This document shows positions 9,543-20,542 of a DNA stretch of 64,000 bases, one piece after another. Position 1 is the first letter of the stretch; each line of letters starts with the position of its first letter. The translations under genes were made by a program, and so were the position numbers. The stretch covers positions 1 through 64,000 of the forward strand of contig JAMCPQ010000005.1 of the NCBI GenBank assembly GCA_023379825.1, read 5' to 3'. The DNA is from Thermoplasmatota archaeon. GTDB taxonomy: Archaea; Thermoplasmatota; Thermoplasmata; Thermoplasmatales; Thermoplasmataceae. Under the pieces are notes generated by a model. That model was not told the DNA's origin and searched no databases. It worked only from the letters and a program-made list of their open reading frames with translations.

Positions 9543-10922
9543 ATGGTTCTGGAAGGTCTTTCAAGTTCTCTGAGGGAAACACTTAGAAAGATATCAGGTT
9601 CAACTTACATTGACAGGGATACAATAAAGGATGTTGTGAAGGATGTACAGAGGGCGCTTCTCAAATCTGACGTGAATGTAAAGCTGGTTCTGGACCTCTC
9701 ATCAAGGCTTGAAAAACGAGCCTCTGAGGAGAAACCTCCAGCTGGAATGACAGCCCAGGATTATATGATCAAGATCATTTATGAGGAACTCCTTGGAATA
9801 CTTGGCGAACCATCCTCCCTTAAGATTGAGCCACAGACCATAATGCTTGTTGGTCTCTACGGCCAGGGGAAGACCACATCCGCCGGTAAACTGGCTAAGT
9901 TCTTTCACAGGAAAGGCCTTAATGTAGGTCTGATAGCAGCTGATATCCACAGGCCCGGAGCATATGATCAGCTTGAACAGATTGCCAGGTCAATAAATGT
10001 TCCATTCTACGGGGAGAGAGGAAACCGAGACCCTGAAAAGATAATAAAGCATGGTATGGAAAAATTGGCTGATATGCAGGTAAAGATCATAGATACCAGC
10101 GGAAGGGACTCTCTAAATGATGATCTCATAAAGGAGATCAGGGGAATCAAGGAGCGGTTCAAACCTGATGAGGTTCTTCTCGTCATGGATGCCACAGTAG
10201 GCCAGCAGGCGGGGAACCAGGCCAGAACACTCAATGAAGCAACTGGTATCACAGGTGTTATCATCACAAAAATGGACGGTACTGGTAAGGGTGGAGGTGC
10301 ACTGAGTGCTGTGGCCCAGATACATTCTCCCGTATACTTCATTGGAACAGGTGAACACCTGGATGATCTTGAGATATTCAATCCCAAGAAGTTCCTCTCA
10401 AGATTGCTGGGCCTTGGTGATCTTGAAACACTGATGGAGGCTTTCAAGGATACTCAGATCACGGAGGAACAGGCAGAGGAATCCATGAACAAACTCATGT
10501 CCGGAAAGTTCAACCTGAAAGACATGTACGAGATCTGGGAAAAATTCGCACAGCCTGGCCTTATGAGAAAAATGTTTGATGCCCTCCCTCTAACAAAAAT
10601 ACCCGGCGCATCAAAGATAGGTGACCAGGATATCGAGACAGCACAGAATAAACTTCAGAATTACCGCTACATAATGGATTCCATGACATTCAGGGAGCTG
10701 GAGGAACCGGATATAATCAACTCCAAGAGGATATCCAGAATTTCAAAGGGTTCAGGCAGATCGGAGGAGGAGATAAGGAGCCTTCTAAGGGAGTTCAAGG
10801 CCATGAAGAAGAATGTGAAAGCAATGAAAGGAAACAGAGGCTTCAAGAAACTGCTGAAGAACCAGATAAGGGGAGGGAACTTCAGCCTGGACAATATTCC
10901 GGAATTCAGCGAGAATCAGTGA
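9543..10922 (+). CDS. srp54: Signal recognition particle 54 kDa protein
   Basis: GLYGQGKTTSAGKLA, DIHRPGAYDQL, IDTSGRD, TKMDGTGKGGGALS, M-domain at C-terminus. Confidence 0.97.
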   Translation: MVLEGLSSSLRETLRKISGSTYIDRDTIKDVVKDVQRALLKSDVNVKLVLDLSSRLEKRASEEKPPAGMTAQDYMIKIIYEELLGILGEPSSLKIEPQTIMLVGLYGQGKTTSAGKLAKFFHRKGLNVGLIAADIHRPGAYDQLEQIARSINVPFYGERGNRDPEKIIKHGMEKLADMQVKIIDTSGRDSLNDDLIKEIRGIKERFKPDEVLLVMDATVGQQAGNQARTLNEATGITGVIITKMDGTGKGGGALSAVAQIHSPVYFIGTGEHLDDLEIFNPKKFLSRLLGLGDLETLMEAFKDTQITEEQAEESMNKLMSGKFNLKDMYEIWEKFAQPGLMRKMFDALPLTKIPGASKIGDQDIETAQNKLQNYRYIMDSMTFRELEEPDIINSKRISRISKGSGRSEEEIRSLLREFKAMKKNVKAMKGNRGFKKLLKNQIRGGNFSLDNIPEFSENQ

Positions 10923-11985
10923 GCAGAGGCTCTATAGGACATTTACTGTTGAAGAAAAGTTCATTGATGGAAATGGAATGGAATTCTGTATCGGCCATTA
11001 TCTCCTGAATTGCCAGAAGTCTGTCTCCATGGAGTCCTCTCAATTTTCTCCAGAAATCGGCGTTTTTCCGGTAGTCCCTTTCAATTTTTTTCATACTTTC
11101 TGAATAGATTTCCATGGCACTGGCGGAACTGCTGGAGTCGAGCCCAGCAGTGATTGCATCGGCCGCCATCTCTGATGTCAGCGCTGCATAATGTAAGCCG
11201 TTGAGAAAAGCTGGATCCTGGCCAATAGCTCTTGAGCCTATGTTTATCTGTCCATCTGAGCATGGAAGGGGATCGTAAAGAATCAGAGCATCCATCCTGT
11301 GGCCAGTGAGCCATCCTCCATGCATGGCCTTCATGTCATGCACCTCAATAACAGCAGTTCTGAAACCGTTTCCCTGCGAAAGATCCTGCACATAACTTCC
11401 GCCACCCATACCAAGGGAAATATAAGATTGATAATCTTCATTTGAGAATTTCCTGCCTGAAAACATTTGGGTGCAAATGCAGTTGCCACTCCTGTAACTT
11501 AAGTCGGGTCCATCAGCCCTGACAAGAATACTGGCCTCTATCACATCATTTTCACCGCCAAAGAATTTAGCTCTGAAACCATTTTTCACTGCTCTTACAG
11601 AATCAAGCCTTTTCCGGATGCTTAGATCACAGCCTGAAAGTGCCGCAAGCGATGCCATCTCTTTGTCAAGTTTGTCTCTGTCAACAGTGCAGTCCATACC
11701 GCCAGGATTCACTGAAGAATGCATAAGCAAAGGTGTTCTGCCAGATTTCGGAGTCACAAAAGAGAGTTCTATTTTATCAATTCTGTTGAGGTTTGCTCTG
11801 TCCGAATCTATGAGGAATTTTTCACTAACAAGGGAGGAATTTGTCCCCTCTCCGGAATAAAGGGGTACTCCAATCTCCTGCCTGGGGTCGAATATGGCCG
11901 TTTTAAATCCTCTCCCGGAAAGGAGCCTTCCAAGATAGGAACCGGAAGGGCCAGCCCCATAGATAAGGACATCGTAATCTGACAT
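10906..11985 (-). CDS. FAD-dependent oxidoreductase (geranylgeranyl-reductase superfamily-like)
   Basis: GAGPSGSYLGRLLSGRGFKTAIFD dinucleotide-binding motif; LVRADGPDL. Confidence 0.7.
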   Translation of the reverse strand: MSDYDVLIYGAGPSGSYLGRLLSGRGFKTAIFDPRQEIGVPLYSGEGTNSSLVSEKFLIDSDRANLNRIDKIELSFVTPKSGRTPLLMHSSVNPGGMDCTVDRDKLDKEMASLAALSGCDLSIRKRLDSVRAVKNGFRAKFFGGENDVIEASILVRADGPDLSYRSGNCICTQMFSGRKFSNEDYQSYISLGMGGGSYVQDLSQGNGFRTAVIEVHDMKAMHGGWLTGHRMDALILYDPLPCSDGQINIGSRAIGQDPAFLNGLHYAALTSEMAADAITAGLDSSSSASAMEIYSESMKKIERDYRKNADFWRKLRGLHGDRLLAIQEIMADTEFHSISINELFFNSKCPIEPLLTDSR

Positions 11986-12067
11986 CGAATCATGAGCCCT
12001 GGCAGGTGATTAAAACTTTTTCCCGATTTTTAAAGCAACAATATATATTGGTACAGGTTAACTTACA

Positions 12068-13339
12068 ATGGCAGTTGCACAGGATGAAGATCTGTTGGAT
12101 ACATTTCGGAAATCAAGAAGAATTTATGTCCATGGGGCCCCATGTACACCATCTTCACTTCTTGATGTAATTGCTTCAATGGCCGGAGATTCTTTCTGTC
12201 CTGATATATATCACATTGAGATATCGCCCTCTCAGGACTATCTGAATGCTGTGCAGGAGCACAGGATCAGGGATCATTCACTATTTGTGGGCCAGAATAT
12301 GAGAAATGCAGTGGAATCAGGAGGAACCGAATACATGCCAGTATTCCTTTCTGAAATACCGTGGATGGTCAGAAATGTAATAAGGCCTGATCTCACAATT
12401 GTTGGTCTCTCAACTGCAGATTCACAGGGTTATCACTCTCTGGGACCAAACGTGCTGGAAATGAGGGCTGCTATGGAAACATCCGGGGCAGTGGTGGGTG
12501 AAATTAACAGCGGCATTCCAAGGACTTTTGGAAGCAATCTGGTCAGGAGATCAGATCTCATATTTACGGTGGAGAATGATTCGGGTATACCTGAATATCC
12601 TCGGAAGAATGCGGATAAAGTTGACAGGGAAATAGGGGAAAAAGTGTCAGAACTTGTTGAGAATGGTGCAACGATACAGGCAGGTATCGGTAATGTATCC
12701 GACTGTGTGATGGAGTCCCTTGATGGTCATCAGAACCTTGGAATACACACAGAACTTTTCTCAAATGGCATGCACAGGCTTTCCGAATCCGGGGCTGTCA
12801 ACAACAGTCTGAAAACCATAGACAGAGGAAGGTCTGTGGCAACATTTGCAAAAGGGTCTTCTGAATTATACAGGTTCTTAAATGATAACCCCTCCGTACT
12901 TTTCATGGACGTGGACTATACAAATGACACTTCAGTTATCAGGAAAAATTACAGGATGACAAGCATCAATACCTGTCTTTCAATGGACATAACAGGACAG
13001 GTAAATGCAGAGTCCATTGGAACACGGATAATATCCGGCGTGGGTGGGCAGATGGACTTTGTGAGAGGAGCTTCGCTTTCCCCTGGTGGAAAGTCAATAT
13101 TTGCCATCCGTTCCAGGACAGAGAAGGGTATACCAAAGATAGTGCCATTTCTCGAGCCTGGTTCAGGGGTAACCACCACTAGGAATCATGTGCAGTATGT
13201 TGTTACGGAAAACGGCTCCGTGAACCTGCATGGTCTCAGCATAAGAGAGAGGGCAAAGGCTCTGATCTCCATTGCACATCCTGATGACAGAGACCCCCTG
13301 GAGAAGTTTGCCCGTGAGCACATACCCTCATTCCGCTAG
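12068..13339 (+). CDS. Acetyl-CoA hydrolase/transferase (4-hydroxybutyrate CoA-transferase-like)
   Basis: TIQAGIGNVSDCVM, GIHTELFSNGM, SGVGGQMDFVRGA, VTENGSVNLHGLSIRERAKALISIAHPD. Confidence 0.9.
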   Translation: MAVAQDEDLLDTFRKSRRIYVHGAPCTPSSLLDVIASMAGDSFCPDIYHIEISPSQDYLNAVQEHRIRDHSLFVGQNMRNAVESGGTEYMPVFLSEIPWMVRNVIRPDLTIVGLSTADSQGYHSLGPNVLEMRAAMETSGAVVGEINSGIPRTFGSNLVRRSDLIFTVENDSGIPEYPRKNADKVDREIGEKVSELVENGATIQAGIGNVSDCVMESLDGHQNLGIHTELFSNGMHRLSESGAVNNSLKTIDRGRSVATFAKGSSELYRFLNDNPSVLFMDVDYTNDTSVIRKNYRMTSINTCLSMDITGQVNAESIGTRIISGVGGQMDFVRGASLSPGGKSIFAIRSRTEKGIPKIVPFLEPGSGVTTTRNHVQYVVTENGSVNLHGLSIRERAKALISIAHPDDRDPLEKFAREHIPSFR

Positions 13340-13433
13340 CCAGTGCAGTATTCAATTGAAATATACATATTCGTACATCATAATTTTGGGAAATTTTATA
13401 TCCGCCGCCTCATTCAGAGCCCAGTAGATCTTC

Positions 13434-14879
13434 ATGAGTAATGGAACAGACTATGATGTTATTGTTGCAGGATCCGGTCTGGCCGGATCACTTGCAGCAA
13501 CCACTGCAGCCCGAGCTGGAAAAAATGTCCTTCTTCTGGACAGAAACCCGGAGCCGGAGGTTGGGAAAAAGACTACCTGGGGCTGGGTTTGCGGAGATGC
13601 AGTGGCAGGTTCGCATATCAATTTCGTACAGAACAGGCTTAAGGTGAAATTTGGCCAGCCGGAGCTGGACAGAAGAGTGGACGGTGTTTATGCCGTATCC
13701 CCGGATCTCAAGACAAGATTTCTTTTTGATGGTCTTGGGTACACGCTTGACAGGCCAGAATTCGAGGCGAAGTTGCTTCAGCTGGCAAAACAGGCAGGAG
13801 CAACCTACATGAATGATTTTGAGGTCACGGGCCCCATAATCCAGGAGAACAGGGTCGTTGGAATAAGGGGAAAAGAGGGAAAGAAGGAGGAGAAGGAATA
13901 CAGGGCTAAAGTTGTGATAGATGCTCTGGGGATTTCAACTGTGATAAGGAGAAATCTCCCTGAAAACATTTTTGTTGAGAGGAAGATCGACATAGACGAC
14001 ATAGAGTCCACTGGCCGTTACATATACGAGTTTGAAAAGGATCACGACGATCTCAATTACTACGACCCTGACAATGCACTGATACACCTGAACAATGAAC
14101 TTGCACCAGGCGGTTACGGCTGGGTCTTCCCCAAAAGCGGAAACAAGGTAAACATTGGACTTGGAGTTCAGAAGAAAAGCCTGGAGATCAGGAACAAAAA
14201 GATGGGCAGGACAGACAACCTTCAGTCTCTCATAGATAATTATGTGAAATGGAACCCGGTTCTGAAGAACACCAGAGTCTGGAACAAAAACAACAATGGA
14301 AAGGGAAACTGGTCGGTCCCTGTCAGGAGGCAGATGGAGAGCCTTGTTTTTGACGGATACATGGGTGCAGGGGACAGCATGGTTATGCCCAATCCAATAA
14401 GTGCCGGGGGAATAGGGCCGGCCCTGATTTCAGGTGTACTGGCAGGAGAGAACGCAGCAAGAGCCATAGATAACAACGACACATCCGTAGCAGGACTGTG
14501 GCAGTACAATCTTGACTTCAATGAAGCCTATGGAAACAGAACTGCTGGAATGGAGATTTTCAGAATATATCTGCAGTCCCTTAACAACGATATTCTGAAC
14601 TATGGAATGAGGACATTTCTCACAACAAAGGAAGCCTCAGATATTACACTGGGACTTGTTCCTGAGCTGAGCCTTGCCTCAAAATTCAGAATGGTGCTGA
14701 AGGGTGCCAGAAACATAAGTGCGTTCTCGAATCTTGTATATGTAATGGGAAAGATGAAAACCCTCAACGCGGTATATGCGTCCTACCCCAAATCTCCAAA
14801 GGAATTCCCGGAATTCAAGAAGACAGTTGTGAGCAATATAGAGGAGGCAAAGGAAAAGTTCAAACCTAATCCTGTCTGA
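13434..14879 (+). CDS. Geranylgeranyl reductase family protein (digeranylgeranylglycerophospholipid reductase)
   Basis: VAGSGLAGSLAATTAARAGKNVLLLDR, YGWVFPKSGNKVNIGLG, GAGDSMVMPNPISAGGIGPALISG. Confidence 0.85.
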   Translation: MSNGTDYDVIVAGSGLAGSLAATTAARAGKNVLLLDRNPEPEVGKKTTWGWVCGDAVAGSHINFVQNRLKVKFGQPELDRRVDGVYAVSPDLKTRFLFDGLGYTLDRPEFEAKLLQLAKQAGATYMNDFEVTGPIIQENRVVGIRGKEGKKEEKEYRAKVVIDALGISTVIRRNLPENIFVERKIDIDDIESTGRYIYEFEKDHDDLNYYDPDNALIHLNNELAPGGYGWVFPKSGNKVNIGLGVQKKSLEIRNKKMGRTDNLQSLIDNYVKWNPVLKNTRVWNKNNNGKGNWSVPVRRQMESLVFDGYMGAGDSMVMPNPISAGGIGPALISGVLAGENAARAIDNNDTSVAGLWQYNLDFNEAYGNRTAGMEIFRIYLQSLNNDILNYGMRTFLTTKEASDITLGLVPELSLASKFRMVLKGARNISAFSNLVYVMGKMKTLNAVYASYPKSPKEFPEFKKTVVSNIEEAKEKFKPNPV

Positions 14880-15516
14880 TCTTTGAATAATATCTGCAAT
14901 GAGCATTAATTGAACACTCATTGCATCTTGGTCCAACTGGCCTGCATATTTTTTTCCCGAATTCAACCATCATGGGGTTGAAACCAACCCATTTTTCCTT
15001 CGGGATTATCTTCTTCAGCTGCTCCTCGGTTGCTTCCGGATCCTTTGAATTAGCCCAGCCGATCCTGTTTGAAACCCTGTGAACATGTGTGTCTACTGCT
15101 ATGGCAGGAATTCCGAACGAATCTGCCAGTACGACAGATGCGGTTTTTCTTCCAACACCCGGAATTGTCATAAGGTCTTCCAATCTGTCAGGAACCTTTC
15201 CACCAAATTTCTCCTCTATTATGCGGGCAGCCTCGATAACACGCTTGGCCTTTACCGTCATAAATCCCACATTACCGATGAGGCTCAGGACATCCTCATA
15301 TTTGGCCTTTGAAAGATGGACCGAATCACCGTACCTATTGAAAAGGTTCCTTGCAGCAGCATCTGTGACCTCATCTCTTGTCCTGTGGCTCATTATGGTG
15401 GTAATTAGCACCCAGAAGGGATCATGAAATTCAAAGTGATGTGGCGGAGCCTGGCTCTGTATGCTGGAAAGCATTTCCAGTATCTCATCCTCTTTCCATC
15501 TGTTCCGCTCAGACAT
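14866..15516 (-). CDS. nth: Endonuclease III (Nth)
   Basis: HhH motif LMTIPGVGRKTASVVL, DTHVHRVSNRIGW, C-terminal CRPVGPRCNECSINAHC FeS cluster. Confidence 0.95.
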   Translation of the reverse strand: MSERNRWKEDEILEMLSSIQSQAPPHHFEFHDPFWVLITTIMSHRTRDEVTDAAARNLFNRYGDSVHLSKAKYEDVLSLIGNVGFMTVKAKRVIEAARIIEEKFGGKVPDRLEDLMTIPGVGRKTASVVLADSFGIPAIAVDTHVHRVSNRIGWANSKDPEATEEQLKKIIPKEKWVGFNPMMVEFGKKICRPVGPRCNECSINAHCRYYSKIRQD

Positions 15517-18500
15517 ATTTCCCCATCTCCCTGAAATTGAGCTCCGGTTTTGACACCATGCTGGAAACTATTGCTCCGGCCAGTCTCAAGTTTGTGGCAA
15601 GAAGGCAGTTGCTCCTGATGGAAAGTCTCCTTATCTCATTTCCGTCTCTCAGAGATCCTCTTCTGCTTTCAGGTGTGTTTATAACGATCCCAACTTTTCC
15701 TCCCCGTATTATCTCATCTACTCTTGGGGATCGCATATCCTCAATCTTAAACACCTCACGTGCCGGAATTCCGCTGCTTGTAAGATAGTTCCAGGTACCC
15801 GGTGTTGCGTATATCTGAAACCCGGATCGGTGAAGGAGCTCTGCAAGTTCCCGGGCATTGGACTTGTCGGAGTCACGCACAGATATAAGTACAGAGTTCC
15901 TTTCAGACTGATTTCTCCTTGCTGAAAGCGTGGACTTTAAAAGTGCCTCTTCAATTGTGGAACCACAGAACATGGATTCTCCGGTGGATTTCATCTCAGG
16001 TCCAAGGACAGTATCAAGATCCAGAAACCTGTTGAACGGGAATGATGGAACCTTTGCAAAAACATTCTTCACCTGCCCATGCTCTGCCTTGATGTTCTGT
16101 CCAAGCATAAGCGATATGCCAGAGGATATCCAGTCACGACCTGTGGCTTTACAGACGAATGGCAGAGACCTGCTCGATCTTGCGTTCAGCTCGATCACAA
16201 ATATTTCGTCGTTCCTGATGGCAATCTGAAGATTAGAAAAACCAAGGAGGTTGAACTCCGAAGATAATTTCTCACAGATTTCAAGTATTCTATTAAACAG
16301 TGATCTGTCAGGGAAATCAGGGGTGAGAAGCATGGTCGCATCACCTGAGTGGGTTCCCGCCTCCTCTATGTGCCTGCATATTCCGCATATTGATACGTTT
16401 TCCCCGGATGATATGAAATCCACATCAATCTCTGTGGCATCTGTGATATATCTGCTGACAAGCACAGAAGATCCGGGCCTGGCACTTATGATCTCTGAAA
16501 TGTTGGAAACAAGGTCTTCAGCAGTGTATACGATGTCCATTGCCCTTCCGCCAATTACGAAACTGCTTCTGGCAATGGCAGGCAGGAATCCCTCCTCCGA
16601 GATCAGTTCGGCTTCTGCAATGCTCTTTACCACTCTGTATTCAGGCTGTTTGACTCCCATTTTCCTGAGTGCTTCAGAGAACATGTCTCTATTCTCTATT
16701 CTATCAACCGATTCAGGCGAGGTACCAAGGAAAATGGATGGCCCGAATATGGATGAAAGCTGGGAGATAAGATTCTGTCCTGTCTGCCCTGAGAACTGCA
16801 CTATGACCCTGCAGGGCCACTCTCTCCTTATTATGTTGGAGATGTATTCCACTGTCAGGGGTTCAAAGAAGAGAAGGTCGCTAATATCGAAATCGGTGGA
16901 AACAGTCTCTGGGTTGCTGTTTACCATTATTGCCCTGTACCCCCTCTTTCTGAGATCCATGACCGCCTTCACGGCAGAATAGTCAAATTCCAGTCCCTGT
17001 GCTATTCTGTTAGGCCCTGATCCTATTATAAGGATACTTTCTCTGGTGTCAGTTCTTGCAAATTCGTCCTCCAACTCATATGTGGAATACAGGTATGGAG
17101 TTCTTGCAGGAAATTCTCCAGAACAGGTATCGATTGATTTGTATACAGGCAGAATCCCCATCTGGAATCTCTTACGTGTCAATGCATCCTCGCTGATCCC
17201 GGAAAATGCAGATATGGCCAGGTCCGATATTCCGGTGGACTTCAGCTGCTGGATGTTTTCAGGCATCTCCCCATATGTTATTCCAGACAGGAGTTCAGTT
17301 ATGTTCCTGATCTTTTCGATGAAATACTCAGGATAGCCACACATTCCTGAAACTAGTGGTGCAGTCCACCCTCTCAGGAGGGCTTCAAATATTGCAAAAA
17401 GCCTCTGATCAGAGGGATCCTTCAGAAGTCTCTCAAGAGTCTGATCATCAACAGGCATCCTGATCCTCCTTGAATCCTGGTTTTCCAGGGATGAAATGGC
17501 CTTCATAAGGGCCTCTTCAAAAGTTCGCCCTATGCCCATTACCTCCCCTATGGATTTCATCTGAACTCCTATCTTCCTTGAAACCGGGAGTTTGTCAAAA
17601 GGCCACCTGGGAATCTTCACAGTAACATAATCAAGGGATGGCTCAAATGCGGCATACGTGTTTCCAGTGATGGGGTTGATGATCTCATTGAGGTTGTAGC
17701 CAACAGAAATTTTCGCGGATATTCTTGCTATGGGATAACCGGAGGCCTTTGAGGCCAGTGCTGATGACCTGGAAGTACGGGGGTTAACCTCAACTACATA
17801 GTATTTCCCGGCGGCTGAATCAAGTGCGAACTGAATGTTGCACGCACCGAGGATGCCTATGCTTGATATGACATGTATAGCGCTGTCCCGCAGCATATGG
17901 TACTCAATATCGCTAAGCGTCTGGGAGGGGGTAACAACAATACTCTCTCCTGTATGGACACCCATGGGGTCAAGATTCTCCATGTTGCACACAATGATGC
18001 AGTTCCCTGCATTATCCCTGACAACTTCATATTCCAGTTCCTTCAGACCTTCCAGAGACTTTTCTATCTCCAGAGTCTGGTCAGGGTATATCCTGAAGTA
18101 TTCTTCACACAGGGAATTCAGTTCCTCCTGGTTCCTGACTATGGTTCCTCCAAGTCCGCCAAGGGAGAATGATGTTCTCACAATGATGGGATAGAAATCT
18201 ATTTCCGGAACAAGTTTCTGATAAGTTTCAGCTGAAAGTCGAAGAGACGGGGCTACAGGTTCGCATATCTGCTCCATAAGTTCATGGAATTTCTCTCTGT
18301 CTTCAGCAACCTGAATGCTTGGAACATCTGTTCCAATTATTCTTATTCTGTGTTTTTTCAGTATACCCATCTTTTCCAGAGTGATTGCAAGGTTCAATGC
18401 TGTCTGTCCGCCCATGGTAGCCAGTATGGCGTCAATGTGCTCCTCTTCAATTATCCTTTCAACAACCTCGGGTATTATGGGTTCAATGTATATCCTGTCG

Positions 18501-18682
18501 GCTATATTCTGGTCGGTCTGTATAGTGGCAGGATTATTGTTCAGAAGAACTGTTCTGATTCCCTCCTCACGCAGAGAAAGGCAGGCCTGGGAACCGGCAT
18601 AATCGAATTCAGCTGCCTGCCCTATGACCACAGCTCCTGATCCGATAACAAGCACCGCTCTGATCCATGGAAGAAGTGGCAT
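15509..18682 (-). CDS. carB: Carbamoyl-phosphate synthase large subunit
   Basis: Two ATP-grasp halves; GSGAVVIGQAAEFDYAGSQAC, MGGQTALN, IIGSGPNRIAQGLEFDYSAVKAVM. Confidence 0.97.
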   Translation of the reverse strand: MPLLPWIRAVLVIGSGAVVIGQAAEFDYAGSQACLSLREEGIRTVLLNNNPATIQTDQNIADRIYIEPIIPEVVERIIEEEHIDAILATMGGQTALNLAITLEKMGILKKHRIRIIGTDVPSIQVAEDREKFHELMEQICEPVAPSLRLSAETYQKLVPEIDFYPIIVRTSFSLGGLGGTIVRNQEELNSLCEEYFRIYPDQTLEIEKSLEGLKELEYEVVRDNAGNCIIVCNMENLDPMGVHTGESIVVTPSQTLSDIEYHMLRDSAIHVISSIGILGACNIQFALDSAAGKYYVVEVNPRTSRSSALASKASGYPIARISAKISVGYNLNEIINPITGNTYAAFEPSLDYVTVKIPRWPFDKLPVSRKIGVQMKSIGEVMGIGRTFEEALMKAISSLENQDSRRIRMPVDDQTLERLLKDPSDQRLFAIFEALLRGWTAPLVSGMCGYPEYFIEKIRNITELLSGITYGEMPENIQQLKSTGISDLAISAFSGISEDALTRKRFQMGILPVYKSIDTCSGEFPARTPYLYSTYELEDEFARTDTRESILIIGSGPNRIAQGLEFDYSAVKAVMDLRKRGYRAIMVNSNPETVSTDFDISDLLFFEPLTVEYISNIIRREWPCRVIVQFSGQTGQNLISQLSSIFGPSIFLGTSPESVDRIENRDMFSEALRKMGVKQPEYRVVKSIAEAELISEEGFLPAIARSSFVIGGRAMDIVYTAEDLVSNISEIISARPGSSVLVSRYITDATEIDVDFISSGENVSICGICRHIEEAGTHSGDATMLLTPDFPDRSLFNRILEICEKLSSEFNLLGFSNLQIAIRNDEIFVIELNARSSRSLPFVCKATGRDWISSGISLMLGQNIKAEHGQVKNVFAKVPSFPFNRFLDLDTVLGPEMKSTGESMFCGSTIEEALLKSTLSARRNQSERNSVLISVRDSDKSNARELAELLHRSGFQIYATPGTWNYLTSSGIPAREVFKIEDMRSPRVDEIIRGGKVGIVINTPESRRGSLRDGNEIRRLSIRSNCLLATNLRLAGAIVSSMVSKPELNFREMGKYV

Positions 18683-19776
18683 CAGGCTTCACCCATTGCT
18701 CTTCTAATCTCAGAGAAGAATCCTTTTGAGTCATGTGGTCCCGGGGAGGCTTCCGGGTGATACTGTACAGAATAAATGCCAAGATTCCTGTTTTCGATTC
18801 TTTCCACTGTAAGATCGTTGACGTCTCTCTGGACAATCTCAAGTCCAGTCCCTGAAAGGGATGGTTCATCAAGCGCATAACCATGGTTGTGCGTTGTGAT
18901 CAGAATGTTTCTGCCATCTGAGACTGCATGGTTTGAGCCTCTGTGTCCAAACTTCATCTTCAGTGTTTTTCCACCCATGGCAAGGCCTATCAACTGGTGC
19001 CCAAGGCAAACCCCGAAGATGGGCTTCTTTCCAGCCATCTCTCTGATGAATCTGCGGACAGGTTCCAGTGAGGGGTGTGCTGGGTCGCCGGGCCCGTTTG
19101 AAATGAAAATCAGAGAATAATCGTAACCTATTTTCGAAAGATCAGATTTCGGAGATGTAACTATGAGGGAAGAGAATTTCAGCATCTCTTCCTTGATGCT
19201 GTTCTTTGATCCAACGTCAATGTAGAGGATAGTGCCATCTCCATTTCCCTTTATACGGGTATTTGATGAAGGTGATACAAGCGAGACAACGTCCTGAGCC
19301 ATTGGATCAGGAAATTCTCTGCTCAGAGACTTTTCACTGCTGATCCACCCCCGCATTACCCCTTTCTCTCTGAGCTTCCTGACAAGGGCCCTTGTGTCCA
19401 CCATATCAATGCCGGGAACAGAACTGTCAGAGAGAAGATCATTGAATTCCTCCCAGTCCTCCCCGCCTGGGAGAATGGCGTGGGCATCACGCGTGACCAG
19501 ACCGGAGACCATTATGCCAGAGGACTCCATTCTGCTCTTTTTTATGCTGTAATTGGCAACGGTCGGGCTGGCAAATACGAGTATCTGATTTTTGTAGGAA
19601 GGATCAGTTAAGGATTCCAGGTATCCGGTCATGGAAGTGGTGAATACAACCTCACCATAGCCATCTATCTCGGATCCAAAGGAAACACCATCAAAAACTG
19701 ATCCATCCTCAAGGATGAGGAATGATTTTTTTCTAGGTTTCCCGCCATAATTCAATTTAAACCTAGAAGGAGTCAT
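18682..19776 (-). CDS. carA: Carbamoyl-phosphate synthase small subunit
   Basis: VFTTSMTGYLESLTDPSY, GPGDPAHPSL, GVCLGHQLIGLAMGGKTLKMKFGHRGSNH, VQYHPEASPGPHDS. Confidence 0.97.
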   Translation of the reverse strand: MTPSRFKLNYGGKPRKKSFLILEDGSVFDGVSFGSEIDGYGEVVFTTSMTGYLESLTDPSYKNQILVFASPTVANYSIKKSRMESSGIMVSGLVTRDAHAILPGGEDWEEFNDLLSDSSVPGIDMVDTRALVRKLREKGVMRGWISSEKSLSREFPDPMAQDVVSLVSPSSNTRIKGNGDGTILYIDVGSKNSIKEEMLKFSSLIVTSPKSDLSKIGYDYSLIFISNGPGDPAHPSLEPVRRFIREMAGKKPIFGVCLGHQLIGLAMGGKTLKMKFGHRGSNHAVSDGRNILITTHNHGYALDEPSLSGTGLEIVQRDVNDLTVERIENRNLGIYSVQYHPEASPGPHDSKGFFSEIRRAMGEA

Positions 19777-19803
19777 AGTAAGGGATAATAAAAAAAGATC
19801 GTT

Positions 19804-20496
19804 TCATCTGAAATATTCATGGCATAGTCCTGTGGTTCCCCTGAATATGATCTTCCCATCATTAAGGCTGAATTTTGGCAGAAATACCTCACCCCCTGCC
19901 TCAATAAACTTTACAAAGGCATTCCCGAATTCAGGATCTGTTAGAAAATTAGGGGAAAAGCAGTCAGCATTGTGGCTGAATATGAGCACAATCAGTGCCG
20001 ATTTCCTGCCACTTCCAAGTACTTCGGTGAGAAGTTTGAGATGATGAGTTCCCCTTGTGGTTGGAGCATCTGGAAACACTGCCATTCCTCCCGAGAGCAT
20101 TGAGCACCCCTTAACCTCAATGTAAGTATCATCAAGCCTGAAATCTATCCTGCTCCCGTCAAGTGGGACCTCCTTCTCTGTGCGTTCCGGCAGGAACATT
20201 GATGCAATCCTGTTATGGAATCTTGCATCGGTGAGGATCCAGTCTCCATCTCTGAATGCCGCCGTGATAGAGTACTTTGTCCTGATGCCAGGGGAGTCCC
20301 TGAAAATTACTCTGTTTCCCGTGTATATGAGATCCTTCAGTCTGCCCGGGTCATGAAGGTGGCACTGATACTCTTCATCTCTGTGTTTCACAGTAACAAG
20401 AAATCTGTTCTCCCTTCTCAGGACGGTACCTTCATAATGGCTTTCGGCGGTGGACATCATGACGGTACCTGAAGCAGGGAAATTAAGATTCAACAA
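19804..20496 (-). CDS. sfsA: Sugar fermentation stimulation protein homolog (SfsA)
   Basis: CHLHDPGRLKDLIYTGNRV, FRLDDTYIEVKGCSML, FPDAPTTRGTHHLKLL. Confidence 0.9.
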   Translation of the reverse strand: MLNLNFPASGTVMMSTAESHYEGTVLRRENRFLVTVKHRDEEYQCHLHDPGRLKDLIYTGNRVIFRDSPGIRTKYSITAAFRDGDWILTDARFHNRIASMFLPERTEKEVPLDGSRIDFRLDDTYIEVKGCSMLSGGMAVFPDAPTTRGTHHLKLLTEVLGSGRKSALIVLIFSHNADCFSPNFLTDPEFGNAFVKFIEAGGEVFLPKFSLNDGKIIFRGTTGLCHEYFR

Positions 20497-20542
20497 TCAT
20501 CAGAGATTAGGAATTTCAATAAAAATATAACTCAGAAAGAAA

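Noticed and set aside
10013-10447. Long antisense ORFs (e.g. 10007..10447 -, 16251..16982 +, 28241..28786 +, 29236..29928 +, 50069..50893 -)
   Set aside because: They lie antisense to well-supported genes (SRP54, CarB, Rrp42, Rrp41, UbiD2) and their translations show no family motifs; shadow ORFs from codon bias.
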